Below, in pieces: positions 40,752 through 49,160 of a DNA stretch of 64,000 bases. The translations under genes and the position numbers were made by a program. Each line of letters opens with the position of its first letter. Within the stretch, counting starts at the first letter, position 1. Under the pieces are notes generated by a model that was given only the letters and a program-made list of their open reading frames with translations, made no database searches and was not told the origin of the DNA. The stretch comes from Avichristensenella sp031550535. GTDB lineage: Bacteria > Bacillota > Clostridia > Christensenellales > Aristaeellaceae. The DNA lies in contig JAVBOM010000003.1 in the NCBI GenBank assembly GCA_031550535.1, forward strand, positions 1-64,000, given 5' to 3'.

Positions 40752-42185
40752 CTACCGCACCTCCTTCAGTTCGCCGACGAGCAATTTCGATTCGCCGCCG
40801 AACTTGGTGATTTCGGTCATCGGCAGGCCGGTCTCGCGGTGGATCAACTCCATTACGCGCGGCGAGCAGAAGCCGCCCTGGCAGCGGCCCATGCCCGCGC
40901 GGGTGCGGCGTTTCACAGCATCCAGCGACCGCGCGCCGCGATGGATCGCCTCGACGATCTCGGCCTCGGTGATCGTCTCGCACCGGCAGATGATGCGGCC
41001 ATAGCGTGGGTTTTGACGGATGGTCTCGGCGCGTTCGGCGTTCGTCATTTCCGCAAAGCGGCGGATGGCCGGGCGATGCGGGTCAAACGACGGGTTCTCC
41101 GGCATTTCAAGCCCCGCATCAGCCAACAGCCCCTCGACGTACTCGGCGATGGCGGGCGCGGACGTGAGCCCGGGCGAGCAAATGCCCGCCGCGTGGATGA
41201 ACCGCTTCGCCACGGCGCTCTCCCGGATGATGAAATCCCCCGTGGACGGCTGGGCGCGAAGGCCCGCGAACGCCGTAATCACGGCGCGGAGGTTGAGGCC
41301 CGGCACGGATTTGAGCGACAGGCGGCGCAGCTCGGCAAGGCCCTCCTCCGTCGTCTCCGTGTCCTCACGGTCCTCCACGTTTTTAGCTGTCGGCCCGGCG
41401 AACGCGTTGTCGTCCACCGTGGGGCTGACGAGCACACCCTTGCCCATCGGCGACGGCGTCTGGAACACGACGCGCGTCATGCAGTTGGCGGAGTGGTCCA
41501 GCAGCATGTACTCGCCCTTGCGCGGCTGAATCTGGAAGCTTTCGTCCCCGACCATGCGGGCGATTTCGTCCGCGTACAGCCCGGCGGCGTTGACGACATA
41601 GGCCGCCTCAAACGTGTGACCGCCCGCCTGGACGACAAAACTCTCGCCCTGCTGTTCGATGGAGCGCACGGGCGCGTTCATGAACGCCTTAACGCCGTTC
41701 TTCACGGCGTTTTCGTAGCAGGCGGTGGTGAGCTGGTACGGGCAGGTGATGCCGCCCGTCTGGGCAAAGAGCGCGGCGGTGACGGTTTCCGCCAGCGAGG
41801 GTTCCAGCGCGCGCGCTTCGTCTCCCGTGACGATCCGCATGCCGGGCACGCCGTTTTCGGTGCCGCGCGCGTACAGGCGGCCAAGCTCCTCCTCGTCCTC
41901 CTTGCCAAAGGCCGCGACGAGCGACCCGCACCGCTTCAGCGGCACGTCCAGTTCCTCGCACCACCGGCCGTACAGCGCGTTGCCGCGCACGTTCAGCTTC
42001 GCCATCATGGAGCCGGGCGTCGCGTCGTATCCGGCGTGTACAATGGCGCTGTTCGCCCGGGACGCCCCCATGGACACGTCCTCGCGCGCCTCCGCCAGCG
42101 CGACGCGAAGCCGCTTGCCGGATAGCTGGCGCGCGATGGCGCAACCGGTCACGCCGCCGCCAATGATGAGCACATCCACCTGCAT
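40752..42185 (-). CDS. glpA: FAD-dependent glycerol-3-phosphate dehydrogenase, GlpA-like, with BFD [2Fe-2S] domain
   Basis: 477 aa. DAO fold with VLIIGGGVTGCAIA at the start, SRANSAIVHAGYD near 43 and a C-terminal BFD-like domain with CRCETI near 396 and GMGRCQGGFC near 431. It oxidises sn-glycerol 3-phosphate to dihydroxyacetone phosphate, passing electrons to its partners. AGGAGG lies 12 nt before ATG 42185. An in-frame extension to 42290 runs through a terminator hairpin and is rejected. The phosphodiesterase upstream would supply G3P. Confidence 0.88.
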   Translation of the reverse strand: MQVDVLIIGGGVTGCAIARQLSGKRLRVALAEAREDVSMGASRANSAIVHAGYDATPGSMMAKLNVRGNALYGRWCEELDVPLKRCGSLVAAFGKEDEEELGRLYARGTENGVPGMRIVTGDEARALEPSLAETVTAALFAQTGGITCPYQLTTACYENAVKNGVKAFMNAPVRSIEQQGESFVVQAGGHTFEAAYVVNAAGLYADEIARMVGDESFQIQPRKGEYMLLDHSANCMTRVVFQTPSPMGKGVLVSPTVDDNAFAGPTAKNVEDREDTETTEEGLAELRRLSLKSVPGLNLRAVITAFAGLRAQPSTGDFIIRESAVAKRFIHAAGICSPGLTSAPAIAEYVEGLLADAGLEMPENPSFDPHRPAIRRFAEMTNAERAETIRQNPRYGRIICRCETITEAEIVEAIHRGARSLDAVKRRTRAGMGRCQGGFCSPRVMELIHRETGLPMTEITKFGGESKLLVGELKEVR

Positions 42186-42236
42186 GAACCACATTCCTCC
42201 TCGTAGATCATTGCGCATAAATGAATTTTGAGCAGC

Positions 42237-42303
42237 AAAAAAGCCGCGACAACCAACCCGCAAGCGGGTATAGTTGTACGGCTCTCTCATTCTCTGCCCT
42301 ACA
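42237..42303 (-). ncRNA. Short leader transcript or small RNA ending in an intrinsic terminator
   Basis: From a start near 42303 the minus strand runs about 20 nt, then forms a long stem (AGCCG/CGGCT, ACAAC/GTTGT, ACCCGC/GCGGGT with a TT loop; 42283-42242) ending in six T (42237-42242). This yields a 66-nt RNA with the glpA start 52 nt beyond. It may be an attenuator or an independent RNA. No leader ORF ends before the terminator. Confidence 0.6.
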
Positions 42304-42309
42304 GCGTCC

Positions 42310-42338
42310 AGTTAATCATAGAACGCGCGGGTTGTCAA
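42310..42338 (-). promoter_or_regulatory. Promoter of the glpA operon leader
   Basis: Perfect -35 TTGACA (42333-42338), 17-nt spacer, -10 TTAACT (42310-42315) preceded by TGA. Confidence 0.72.
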
Positions 42339-42449
42339 GGTGGATTTTACGCCATCCCATGCGAACACATGAACACGCCTTCGGGGTATCAAGAGGCCGA
42401 AACCCCTCGTTCCTCCAAACGCATGGACCGCAGTTCACGCGTTTGCCGT

Positions 42450-43181
42450 TTACGCCATGTCCGCCAGCACCTTCCGCGCGCGGCCTGGGTAATTGGTGAT
42501 GACGTAATCCGCGCCGGCCTCAAACATGCCCCGGATATCCGCTTCCTCATTCACGGTCCAGGGATTGACGAGGACGCCCAACTCATGCGATTTTTTGACC
42601 AGATCGGCGTCCACGGCCAGCGCCGGGAAGTGCGGGTGCAGCGCGTCCATGCCGTGCGTTTTCGCGTACGTCCACGGCGCGATGAGCACCGTTCCATAGA
42701 GCATGCCGCAGCGGATGGCGGGGTCGACCGCCTTCACCCGGAGCAGGCTGTAGTGGTTGAATGACGAATACAGCACCCGGTCCGTCATGCCCATCCGCGC
42801 GGCGAGGCCGATGCACTTCTTTTCCAGGTCCGGATAGTCGATGACACTGTTTTTCAGCTCCACATTGATGTGCATCCCCGTGGGCTTCAACAGCGCAAAG
42901 ACTTCCTCCAGCGTGGGCAGCGTGCCGGTCTTGCACGCCGGGCGCGTCTTGTTGTAATTGTAGCGTTTCAATTCGCCCAGCGTCATATCGGCGATTCTGC
43001 CGCTTCCGTTTGACACCCGGTCGATGGTCTCATCGTGCGCGACGATGATCTGCCCGTCCCGGCTGATATGGACATCCAGTTCCACGCCGTGCGCGCCCTG
43101 TTTCACCGCCAGATCAAACGCTTCCAGCGTGTTTTCTGGCGCTTCGCCGGACGCTCCCCTGTGCGCCAATACCATTTTCAT
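42450..43181 (-). CDS. Glycerophosphodiester phosphodiesterase
   Basis: 243 aa. Catalytic HRGASGEAPENT at residues 6-17, ELDVHISRDG near 37 and VAHDETIDR near 50 are the GDPD signature; VNPWTVN near 204 lines the barrel exit. Cytoplasmic (no signal peptide), UgpQ-like. It hydrolyses glycerophosphodiesters to sn-glycerol 3-phosphate and an alcohol. It lies just upstream of, and on the same strand as, the G3P-oxidation operon. GGAGG precedes ATG 43181. Confidence 0.93.
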   Translation of the reverse strand: MKMVLAHRGASGEAPENTLEAFDLAVKQGAHGVELDVHISRDGQIIVAHDETIDRVSNGSGRIADMTLGELKRYNYNKTRPACKTGTLPTLEEVFALLKPTGMHINVELKNSVIDYPDLEKKCIGLAARMGMTDRVLYSSFNHYSLLRVKAVDPAIRCGMLYGTVLIAPWTYAKTHGMDALHPHFPALAVDADLVKKSHELGVLVNPWTVNEEADIRGMFEAGADYVITNYPGRARKVLADMA

Positions 43182-43232
43182 GACCCCGCATACCTCCGGG
43201 CGCTTTCCGTCACGCGGAATTTGCTCGCGGCT

Positions 43233-43238
43233 ATTGTA
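43233..43238 (-). promoter_or_regulatory. Extended -10 promoter of the phosphodiesterase gene
   Basis: TACAAT preceded by TGG, 52 nt before the start codon. No clear -35. Confidence 0.55.
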
Positions 43239-43271
43239 CCACAGGGCACACCATACGCGCAAACGGAAGCG

Positions 43272-44687
43272 TCAATCGCCGTATGGAATCGAGCAGTTGG
43301 GAAGCTTTTTCCGGAGCTTGTCGATTTGCTTCCGGGGTATGCCACTTTTAGAAAAAGAGATGGTTTCCAGGTTGCTCAAACCGGACAGCGGCAGAATGTC
43401 CTTGATCTGATCGTTGTATCCAAGGTCCAAGGACCGCAACTCCGTCAGGTCGGACAGGGGCGTCAGATCTGTAATTTGGTTGTTTCTCAAGGACAAGCTT
43501 CGCAACCGCACAAGACCTGACAAGGGGGCCAAGTCTACAATTTTGTTGGTTTGCAAATCCAACTTCTCCAACTGCGCAAGGCTCGAAAGCGGGGTAATAT
43601 CCGTGGTCAGATTGCACGCCAGGCTTAGATCCACCAACGCCGTGAGATTGGCTAGCGGGGTCAGATCCGCGACCTTGCTGAAGGACAGGTCTAGCTTCCG
43701 CAACGAAACAAGGCCGGACAATGGAGAGATATCCACGAGATTATTGGCGCACAGGTCCAGTATCGTAAGCGCGGTAAGGTCCGAGAGCGCAGATACATCG
43801 TCGATTGGGTTGCCTACCAAAACCAACTCCTGCAGCGATACAAGGCCGGACAATGGGGAAATATCTTCAATTTTCCCGTTGTGAAGCACGAGCTTTTTGA
43901 GCTTTGGAAGGCTTGCCAGGGCTGAAATGTCGCGGAGGGTATAGTTCCAAAGCGTGACTTCTTCCAGATCTGTCAGCTTCGCCATGGGTGCGATGTCGAG
44001 CGAGCTTTTGTATTTTGAGCCCGATTCGTCGGATAGGACGAGGCTTTTTACTTCCGGGAAGAAAATTTCGTCACCAATGCAAACATGGTCAAGGCGTAAA
44101 GCGCAGAGCGCTCGCAAGTCCGACAGGAAGGTGTCCATTTCGTCGCTCTTTTCCAGGGCAGGTATGGATGAATAGTATGCCGAGGAAGCCGACGTGGTAA
44201 TCGTATCATTTGGACGGTTGGTTGCGCTGATCCGCTTGCTCCGCGCACCTTCGCCTGTTAAGGAAATCATGCGCAAATAGGCGGAACCCGCATATACTTC
44301 GATTGTTCTCCCGGATGTTCCTACCGCGGTGTATTCCCCCTTGGAAGGATGGTCTTCTTCGTAGCAAAGCAGGATGGAGGCCTCGTCGGGGTTATCCGTT
44401 AAGCGCAGCACGCCGTCCATCTGCTCCACGATGTGGTTGCGCACGGCAAGACTGCGTTCGGCTCCGCCCTTGGTATGCTCGCTCAATGCCCGGTTTACGT
44501 AAATGGCAACCCCCGCCTGTGGCGTTTGCGGCGTATAGACGGGCAGATCGTCATACCGTTTCTCAAAAGCGAACCGCTCCGCAAGTTCCTCCACGGTCCA
44601 CGTGAGATGCTCCGTACTTTGGGCAAACGCGGAGAACCCGGTCAGCAGGGAAAACACAACCAGCCAAAGGAGCGCCTTCTTCCACAT
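43272..44687 (-). CDS. Secreted leucine-rich-repeat protein
   Basis: 471 aa. Signal peptide (WKKALLWLVVFSLLTGFSAFA, cleaved near residue 22), then a ~200-residue N-terminal domain of unknown type, then about nine 22-residue LRRs (residues ~225-455) with the bacterial internalin-like pattern L..L..L.L..N.I.DI.PL. No LPXTG, transmembrane anchor or LysM is visible, so it is released or held by other means. ATG 44687 has AAAGG 9 nt upstream; ATG 44696 is too close to it. A protein-binding surface role is likely. Confidence 0.88.
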   Translation of the reverse strand: MWKKALLWLVVFSLLTGFSAFAQSTEHLTWTVEELAERFAFEKRYDDLPVYTPQTPQAGVAIYVNRALSEHTKGGAERSLAVRNHIVEQMDGVLRLTDNPDEASILLCYEEDHPSKGEYTAVGTSGRTIEVYAGSAYLRMISLTGEGARSKRISATNRPNDTITTSASSAYYSSIPALEKSDEMDTFLSDLRALCALRLDHVCIGDEIFFPEVKSLVLSDESGSKYKSSLDIAPMAKLTDLEEVTLWNYTLRDISALASLPKLKKLVLHNGKIEDISPLSGLVSLQELVLVGNPIDDVSALSDLTALTILDLCANNLVDISPLSGLVSLRKLDLSFSKVADLTPLANLTALVDLSLACNLTTDITPLSSLAQLEKLDLQTNKIVDLAPLSGLVRLRSLSLRNNQITDLTPLSDLTELRSLDLGYNDQIKDILPLSGLSNLETISFSKSGIPRKQIDKLRKKLPNCSIPYGD

Positions 44688-44806
44688 ACCATTCATCCTT
44701 TCTATCTATCCATATCGAACCATACACTTTGATGACATGGTAGCAGAAAGCATACGAACAAAAGCGTGCAAAATGCACAGCGCGCACGATTTCTGGGAAA
44801 AACTCC

Positions 44807-45376
44807 CTACGGCCCGATGCCCTTTGTACCCCGCCGCGATCGAAGAAGGAGAACGAACATCATCGCCAAGACAACGACGCTCAGCACCGTGAAAAGAAAC
44901 TTCAGTACCGTCATGGCGCTGGAAACCCCGCAAACGCCCTGGAGGACCGTGGGATACTGCCGCAGCATCCGGATGACGCAGATGTTCTCCGCCCAGTCAA
45001 AGAGCATCGCCAGGACGGGCAGCGCGAGCACCGCACGCGTCCAGCCGCGCCCATCCGCGATGTGCCGCACCAACACAGCCATCCACGCCGTGTAAAACGC
45101 GGCGTAGCTGATCGGGAAGATAAAATCCAGCGGCAGGATGCGGGACAGGTAAAACGCGCGGCCGATCTCCCCCAGCGATCCCAGCATTTGGTACGCCTTT
45201 TGCGCGGAGTAGCCGAACTCGAAATCCAGTATGTTCGCGCCGCCCGTAATGTCCAGCAGCCCGCGCACGCCGATGCCGCTGTAGTTGATCAAAAAGTAGC
45301 AGACGGCGAAAAAGGCCGTAGCGATGACGGCCTTTTTCCAACCAAACCAAGCGATGATTTTCTCCGATACGCGCAT
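44807..45376 (-). CDS. Uncharacterised membrane protein, 189 aa
   Basis: Four hydrophobic segments, near residues 14-34, 74-98, 107-125 and 150-178, with short loops; MLFDWAENICVIRML near 121 is the most distinctive stretch. I do not recognise a named family. ATG 45376 has GGAGG 7-8 nt upstream; the open frame beyond it overlaps the ATPase gene and is rejected. It follows the Cd/Zn ATPase by 49 nt on the same strand, so co-transcription is possible. Confidence 0.75.
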   Translation of the reverse strand: MRVSEKIIAWFGWKKAVIATAFFAVCYFLINYSGIGVRGLLDITGGANILDFEFGYSAQKAYQMLGSLGEIGRAFYLSRILPLDFIFPISYAAFYTAWMAVLVRHIADGRGWTRAVLALPVLAMLFDWAENICVIRMLRQYPTVLQGVCGVSSAMTVLKFLFTVLSVVVLAMMFVLLLRSRRGTKGIGP

Positions 45377-45425
45377 GCGCGCACCTCCGTTCTTTTGTAG
45401 AAAAGGGGGGCGGCGTTGTTGTCGT

Positions 45426-47264
45426 CTACTTCTCCACCCGGAGCGCCCGCATCGCGTTAAGAATCGCCAGGAACGTGACACCTACGTCCGCGAACACGGC
45501 GGTCAACATGCCGGTGGCGCCAACTGCGCTCAGGATCAGCGCGGCGGCCTTGACGGCCAGCGCGAACGCGATGTTTTGCCGAGCGATGCCCGTCGTCCGC
45601 TTGGCGATCTGGATGGCGACCGCGAGCTTGGACGGCTCGTCGGTCATGATGACCACGTCCGCCGCCTCGATAGCCGCGTCAGAGCCGAGCGCGCCCATCG
45701 CCACGCCGACATCCGCGCGCGCCAGCACCGGCGCGTCGTTGATGCCATCGCCGACGAACACCAGCTTGCCCTTGGGCGATTTCGCCTCCAGAAGGCGCTC
45801 CACCTCGGCCACCTTGTCGCCGGGGAGCAGTTCCGCGTGCACTTCGTCGATGCCGAGCGCGTTCGCCGTCCGCTCGCCCACGTCCCGCGCGTCGCCGGTC
45901 AGCATGACCAGCCGATTCACGCCCGCCTTGTGCAGCGCGGTCATGGCCTCCTTCGCGTCGGGCTTGATCTCGTCCGCGATGACAATATGGCCGGTGTACT
46001 CGCCGTCGATCGCCGTGTGCACGATGGTTCCCGCGCAGCTATCCGGCGTGAACGGCACGTTCATCCGCTCCATCAGGCGCGCGTTGCCCGCCGCGACCCG
46101 CTTGCCGTCCACCGTGGCCAGCACGCCATTGCCGCGAATTTCTTCCATCTGCGCCACGCGCGTGTCGTCGATCTCTTTGCCGTAGGCGCGCTGAAGCGAT
46201 TGGGAAATGGGGTGCGTGGAGCCGCTCTCCGCGTGGGCGGCGTAATCGACGAGCGCGTCCTGGCTGACGCCCTGCTCATGGATCGCCTGCACATCAAACA
46301 CGCCGCGCGTCAGCGTGCCCGTCTTGTCAAAGACGACGGTTTCCGCGCGGGCCAGCGCCTCCAGGTCGTTGCTGCCCTTAATCAGAATGCCCCGCTTTGA
46401 CGCACCGCCGATGCCGCCAAAGAAGCTGAGCGGCACGGAGATGACCAGCGCGCACGGGCACGAGACGACCAGGAACGACAGCGCGCGGTACAGCCAGTCG
46501 GAAAACGCCTGCCCCGTAATAAGCGGCGGCACCGTAGCCAGCAGCACGGCCATGCCCACGACGGCGGGCGTGTAAATCCTCGCGAACCGCGTGATGAACC
46601 GCTCCGGCCGGGACTTGTTTTCGCTCGCGTTTTCCACCAGATCCAGTATTTTGCTCACCATGGACTCGCCAAAGGGCTTCAGCACGGTCGCGGTCAGCAA
46701 ACCGGTCAGATTGATGCACCCGCTGAGCAGCTCGCCGCCCGGCTCGATGCCGCGCGGGACGGATTCGCCCGTCAGCGCGGCGGTGTCCAGCGTGGACGAT
46801 CCCTCCGTGACCACAGCGTCCAGCGGCACGCGCTCGCCCGGGCGGACGACGATCGTCTCCCCGACCGCGACATCCTCCGGGGACACGGTGACGAGCGCGC
46901 CGCCCCGCCGGACGTTGGCTGTCTCCGGCCGGATATCCATCAGCGCCGCGATGGATTTGCGCGACTTGCCCACGGCGTAATCCTGGAACATTTCGCCGAT
47001 CTGGTAGAGCAGCATGACCAGCACGCCCTCCGGATACTCGCCGATGGCGAACGCGCCAACGGTCGCGATGGACATCAGGAATGTTTCGCTCATCAGCCCG
47101 CCGCGCGCAAGCCCGCGCACAGCTGCCCAGACCACGTCATATCCCACGACCAGATACGCGGCCAAATAGAGCGTGACGGGCAGCCACGAGGGCCCGCCGC
47201 CCAGCAACAGGCCCAACGCCAGCAGGCACGCGCCCACCCCGATCCGCACAAGTTGCTTTTTCAT
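45426..47264 (-). CDS. cadA: P1B-type Cd2+/Zn2+/Pb2+-exporting ATPase without N-terminal metal domain
   Basis: 612 aa. Metal-site motif SCPCAL near residue 275, phosphorylation DKTGTLT near 316, TGD near 458 and GDGINDAPV near 505. Lys in AVKAAAL and Asp in FADVGV near the C-terminus fit the P1B-2 (Zn/Cd/Pb) group. The usual N-terminal heavy-metal domain is missing and is encoded instead by the preceding small gene. ATG 47264 is preferred over GTG 47273 because AAAGG then lies 10 nt away. Confidence 0.92.
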   Translation of the reverse strand: MKKQLVRIGVGACLLALGLLLGGGPSWLPVTLYLAAYLVVGYDVVWAAVRGLARGGLMSETFLMSIATVGAFAIGEYPEGVLVMLLYQIGEMFQDYAVGKSRKSIAALMDIRPETANVRRGGALVTVSPEDVAVGETIVVRPGERVPLDAVVTEGSSTLDTAALTGESVPRGIEPGGELLSGCINLTGLLTATVLKPFGESMVSKILDLVENASENKSRPERFITRFARIYTPAVVGMAVLLATVPPLITGQAFSDWLYRALSFLVVSCPCALVISVPLSFFGGIGGASKRGILIKGSNDLEALARAETVVFDKTGTLTRGVFDVQAIHEQGVSQDALVDYAAHAESGSTHPISQSLQRAYGKEIDDTRVAQMEEIRGNGVLATVDGKRVAAGNARLMERMNVPFTPDSCAGTIVHTAIDGEYTGHIVIADEIKPDAKEAMTALHKAGVNRLVMLTGDARDVGERTANALGIDEVHAELLPGDKVAEVERLLEAKSPKGKLVFVGDGINDAPVLARADVGVAMGALGSDAAIEAADVVIMTDEPSKLAVAIQIAKRTTGIARQNIAFALAVKAAALILSAVGATGMLTAVFADVGVTFLAILNAMRALRVEK

Positions 47265-47277
47265 TCCGTTCACGCCT

Positions 47278-47499
47278 TTATACCTTCTTCAGCACGACGT
47301 CCGGCTCGTACTTTTTCACGATTTTTTCCGCCTCGGCGGTCACCCGCTCGGCCTCGCCGTCCGCCGCCTCGATGGTCATCTTGCTGGTCATAAAGTTGAT
47401 TTTACAGCTTTGAACCCCGTCGATACCCTGGATACCCCGCTCCATTTTGGCCGCGCAGTTCGCGCAGCCGAGCCCTTCCAGCCGATACGCCTGTTTCAT
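47278..47499 (-). CDS. Heavy-metal-associated (HMA) domain protein
   Basis: 73 aa, a single ferredoxin-like HMA domain with the metal-binding GLGCANC (CxxC at residues 10-13). GGAGG lies 8 nt before ATG 47499. It lies 13 nt upstream of the ATPase start, and its sequence is of the type usually fused to the N-terminus of CadA/ZntA, so it most likely delivers metal to that pump. Confidence 0.93.
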   Translation of the reverse strand: MKQAYRLEGLGCANCAAKMERGIQGIDGVQSCKINFMTSKMTIEAADGEAERVTAEAEKIVKKYEPDVVLKKV

Positions 47500-47580
47500 T
47501 GCCGTTTCCTCCTCGTTCGTTATTTTGCCTGTGTTTTCTGGATCAATCCGTCCCGCGAATATTGCCATAACTGTAAGGTA

Positions 47581-47943
47581 TTACGGCACCTCGCGGATGT
47601 GTTCCATGCCCTTTTCGAAAATGTCCCGCACATGGTCGTCCGACAGCGCGTAATACACCACCTTGCCGTCCCGCCGGGGCCGCACAAGGTTCGCCTGCCG
47701 GAGCGAACGGAGCTGATGCGAGATGGCGGACTTGGTCATGTTCAGCAGCACCGCCAGGTCGCACACGCACATCTCGCCCGCGTCCAGCGCGCACAAGATC
47801 TTCACCCGGGTACTGTCGCCCATGATCTTGAAAAAGTCCGCCAGATCGTACAGCTCCCCCTCGTCGATCATCCGCGCGCGCGCCGCCTCGACAACGTCGC
47901 CGTGGATGACATCGCAGTCGCAAAACACCAGATTCTCGCGCAT
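47581..47943 (-). CDS. cadC: ArsR/SmtB family metal-responsive repressor (CadC-like)
   Basis: 120 aa. The N-terminal FCDCDVIH (residues 7-14) and GEMCVCDLA in the recognition region (~57-65) are the CadC cysteines that bind Cd2+, Pb2+ or Zn2+. The DNA helix is TKSAISHQLRSLRQ. GGGGAG lies 9 nt before ATG 47943. Binding metal releases it from its operator, de-repressing the chaperone and pump genes downstream. Confidence 0.93.
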   Translation of the reverse strand: MRENLVFCDCDVIHGDVVEAARARMIDEGELYDLADFFKIMGDSTRVKILCALDAGEMCVCDLAVLLNMTKSAISHQLRSLRQANLVRPRRDGKVVYYALSDDHVRDIFEKGMEHIREVP

Positions 47944-47982
47944 CTCGAATAACTCCCCTTGCACGCATAATATGTGAACAGT

Positions 47983-48031
47983 TGAACAACCGTTCATACG
48001 TATTATAGTTGAACGACTGCTCAATTGTCAA
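47983..48031 (-). promoter_or_regulatory. cadC promoter with CadC-type operator
   Basis: -35 TTGACA (48026-48031), 18-nt spacer, -10 TATAAT (48002-48007). The inverted repeat TGAAC-ggt-TGTTCA (47983-47996) lies at the start site and a second imperfect one (TTGA..TCAA, 48009-48024) fills the spacer. TGAACA-type half sites are typical of ArsR-family operators. Confidence 0.82.
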
Positions 48032-48045
48032 GGGGTTTTGCTGTT

Positions 48046-48921
48046 TTATTTTGCCGTGATGCGCTTCAGACCCTCCAGGCCCAGCATGACGCCGCCGCCC
48101 GCGAGGAAGAAAAGCGGACTGAATGTGGAAAAGGACAGTGCCGCCATCGGGGTATCCAGGGTGGTCGGCCCCATCCAAATGGCGTACACGGAACCGATCA
48201 TCAGGCCGAGGATCAGGTAGATGGTTTCGCACCGGTTTTTACGCAGGCACCGGCGGATGATGCCGACCGCGAGCGCGATCCCTAGCAGCGCGCCGAGGGC
48301 GAACACCGAAAGGAACGCGAAATACGAAAAGTCCAGCAGAAAGAGCGCGTCCACCGCGCGGATGACAGGCATGTACAGCCCCATGATGAGCAGCAGCGAC
48401 GACCCGGAAATGCCGGGCAGCACCATCGCGAACATGGACAACACACCGCTGAGCAGCGTATAGCCGATGAGCGCGGGCGAAAGCGCCGTCAGGTTGACGC
48501 TCCATTGGTTCGCGAGGGCGGGGCGGAAATAACTCAGGAGAAAGACGGCCGCCATACCGAGCAGCGTCAGCACAAGATACCCATACCGGCCGCGCAGAAC
48601 GCGCTTTTCCTCGTGGATGATGAACGGAATGGAAAACAACGTCAGCCCGATAAAGAGCGAGCTGATCTGGTAAATATGGCTCTCGAACAGGTTGGCGAGC
48701 AGGATGACGCACAGGGCAAGCCCGATGCCCCAGCCGATTCCGAGCTGGAACAGAAAGCCGATGGCGTCACGGCGCTCCGCGCGGGTGCCGCGCAGCAGGT
48801 CCCGAAGGGAGGAGACAAACCGGTCGTAAAACCCCATCAGGAAGGCGATGGTGCCGCCCGAGATGCCCGGCACGCTGTTGGCCGCCGCCATGCAAAACCC
48901 ACGGATGAACTGTAGTAGCAT
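48046..48921 (-). CDS. popT: DUF368 polyprenyl-phosphate transporter
   Basis: 291 aa, about nine membrane segments. The paired family motifs NSVPGISGGT (residues 15-24) and VLPGISGSS (about 167-175) are both present and suggest two inverted repeats. DUF368 (PopT) proteins have been shown to return undecaprenyl phosphate across the membrane, as DedA-type UptA does, supporting cell-wall synthesis. GGGGGA precedes the ATG. Its stop lies 15 nt from the cadC -35, and it is probably transcribed separately. Confidence 0.92.
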   Translation of the reverse strand: MLLQFIRGFCMAAANSVPGISGGTIAFLMGFYDRFVSSLRDLLRGTRAERRDAIGFLFQLGIGWGIGLALCVILLANLFESHIYQISSLFIGLTLFSIPFIIHEEKRVLRGRYGYLVLTLLGMAAVFLLSYFRPALANQWSVNLTALSPALIGYTLLSGVLSMFAMVLPGISGSSLLLIMGLYMPVIRAVDALFLLDFSYFAFLSVFALGALLGIALAVGIIRRCLRKNRCETIYLILGLMIGSVYAIWMGPTTLDTPMAALSFSTFSPLFFLAGGGVMLGLEGLKRITAK

Positions 48922-49073
48922 CCTTGCGTCCCCCGTACTGCGATACGTCGCATTCTTTCCCCAATTCGCTGTTAGAATTCGACTGCTTACGTTTTTTACC
49001 TGCTAAACAATCGTAACAATTTGAACCGTTTTCCCAAACCCACCGCTTTTTTCTGGAAACCTATAGAAACCCT

Positions 49074-49102
49074 TTGAAATCCTATCCGGAAGATGCTATA
49101 CT
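49074..49102 (+). promoter_or_regulatory. Promoter of the Hpt gene
   Basis: -35 TTGAAA (49074-49079), 17-nt spacer, -10 TATACT (49097-49102) preceded by TGC. It shows that the open frame from 49074 does not represent the true start. The rest of 48922-49160 shows nothing else. Confidence 0.85.
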
Positions 49103-49160
49103 GTTGCCAAAAAACAAGCCCTGCCCCGAACGCGGGGTCTGGGGATTCGAGGGGATCGGG

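Noticed and set aside
39501..42125. An 874-codon plus-strand frame
   Set aside because: Antisense to the glpA operon; its translation is His/Arg-rich and shows no domain, while the minus-strand genes are unambiguous.
42186..42290. N-terminal extension of GlpA through the leader
   Set aside because: The in-frame extension runs through an intrinsic terminator hairpin, and the proper ribosome site lies before ATG 42185.
49074..49160. Longer N-terminus for the Hpt protein
   Set aside because: The -35 and -10 promoter hexamers lie inside this stretch, so it is not transcribed as coding sequence.
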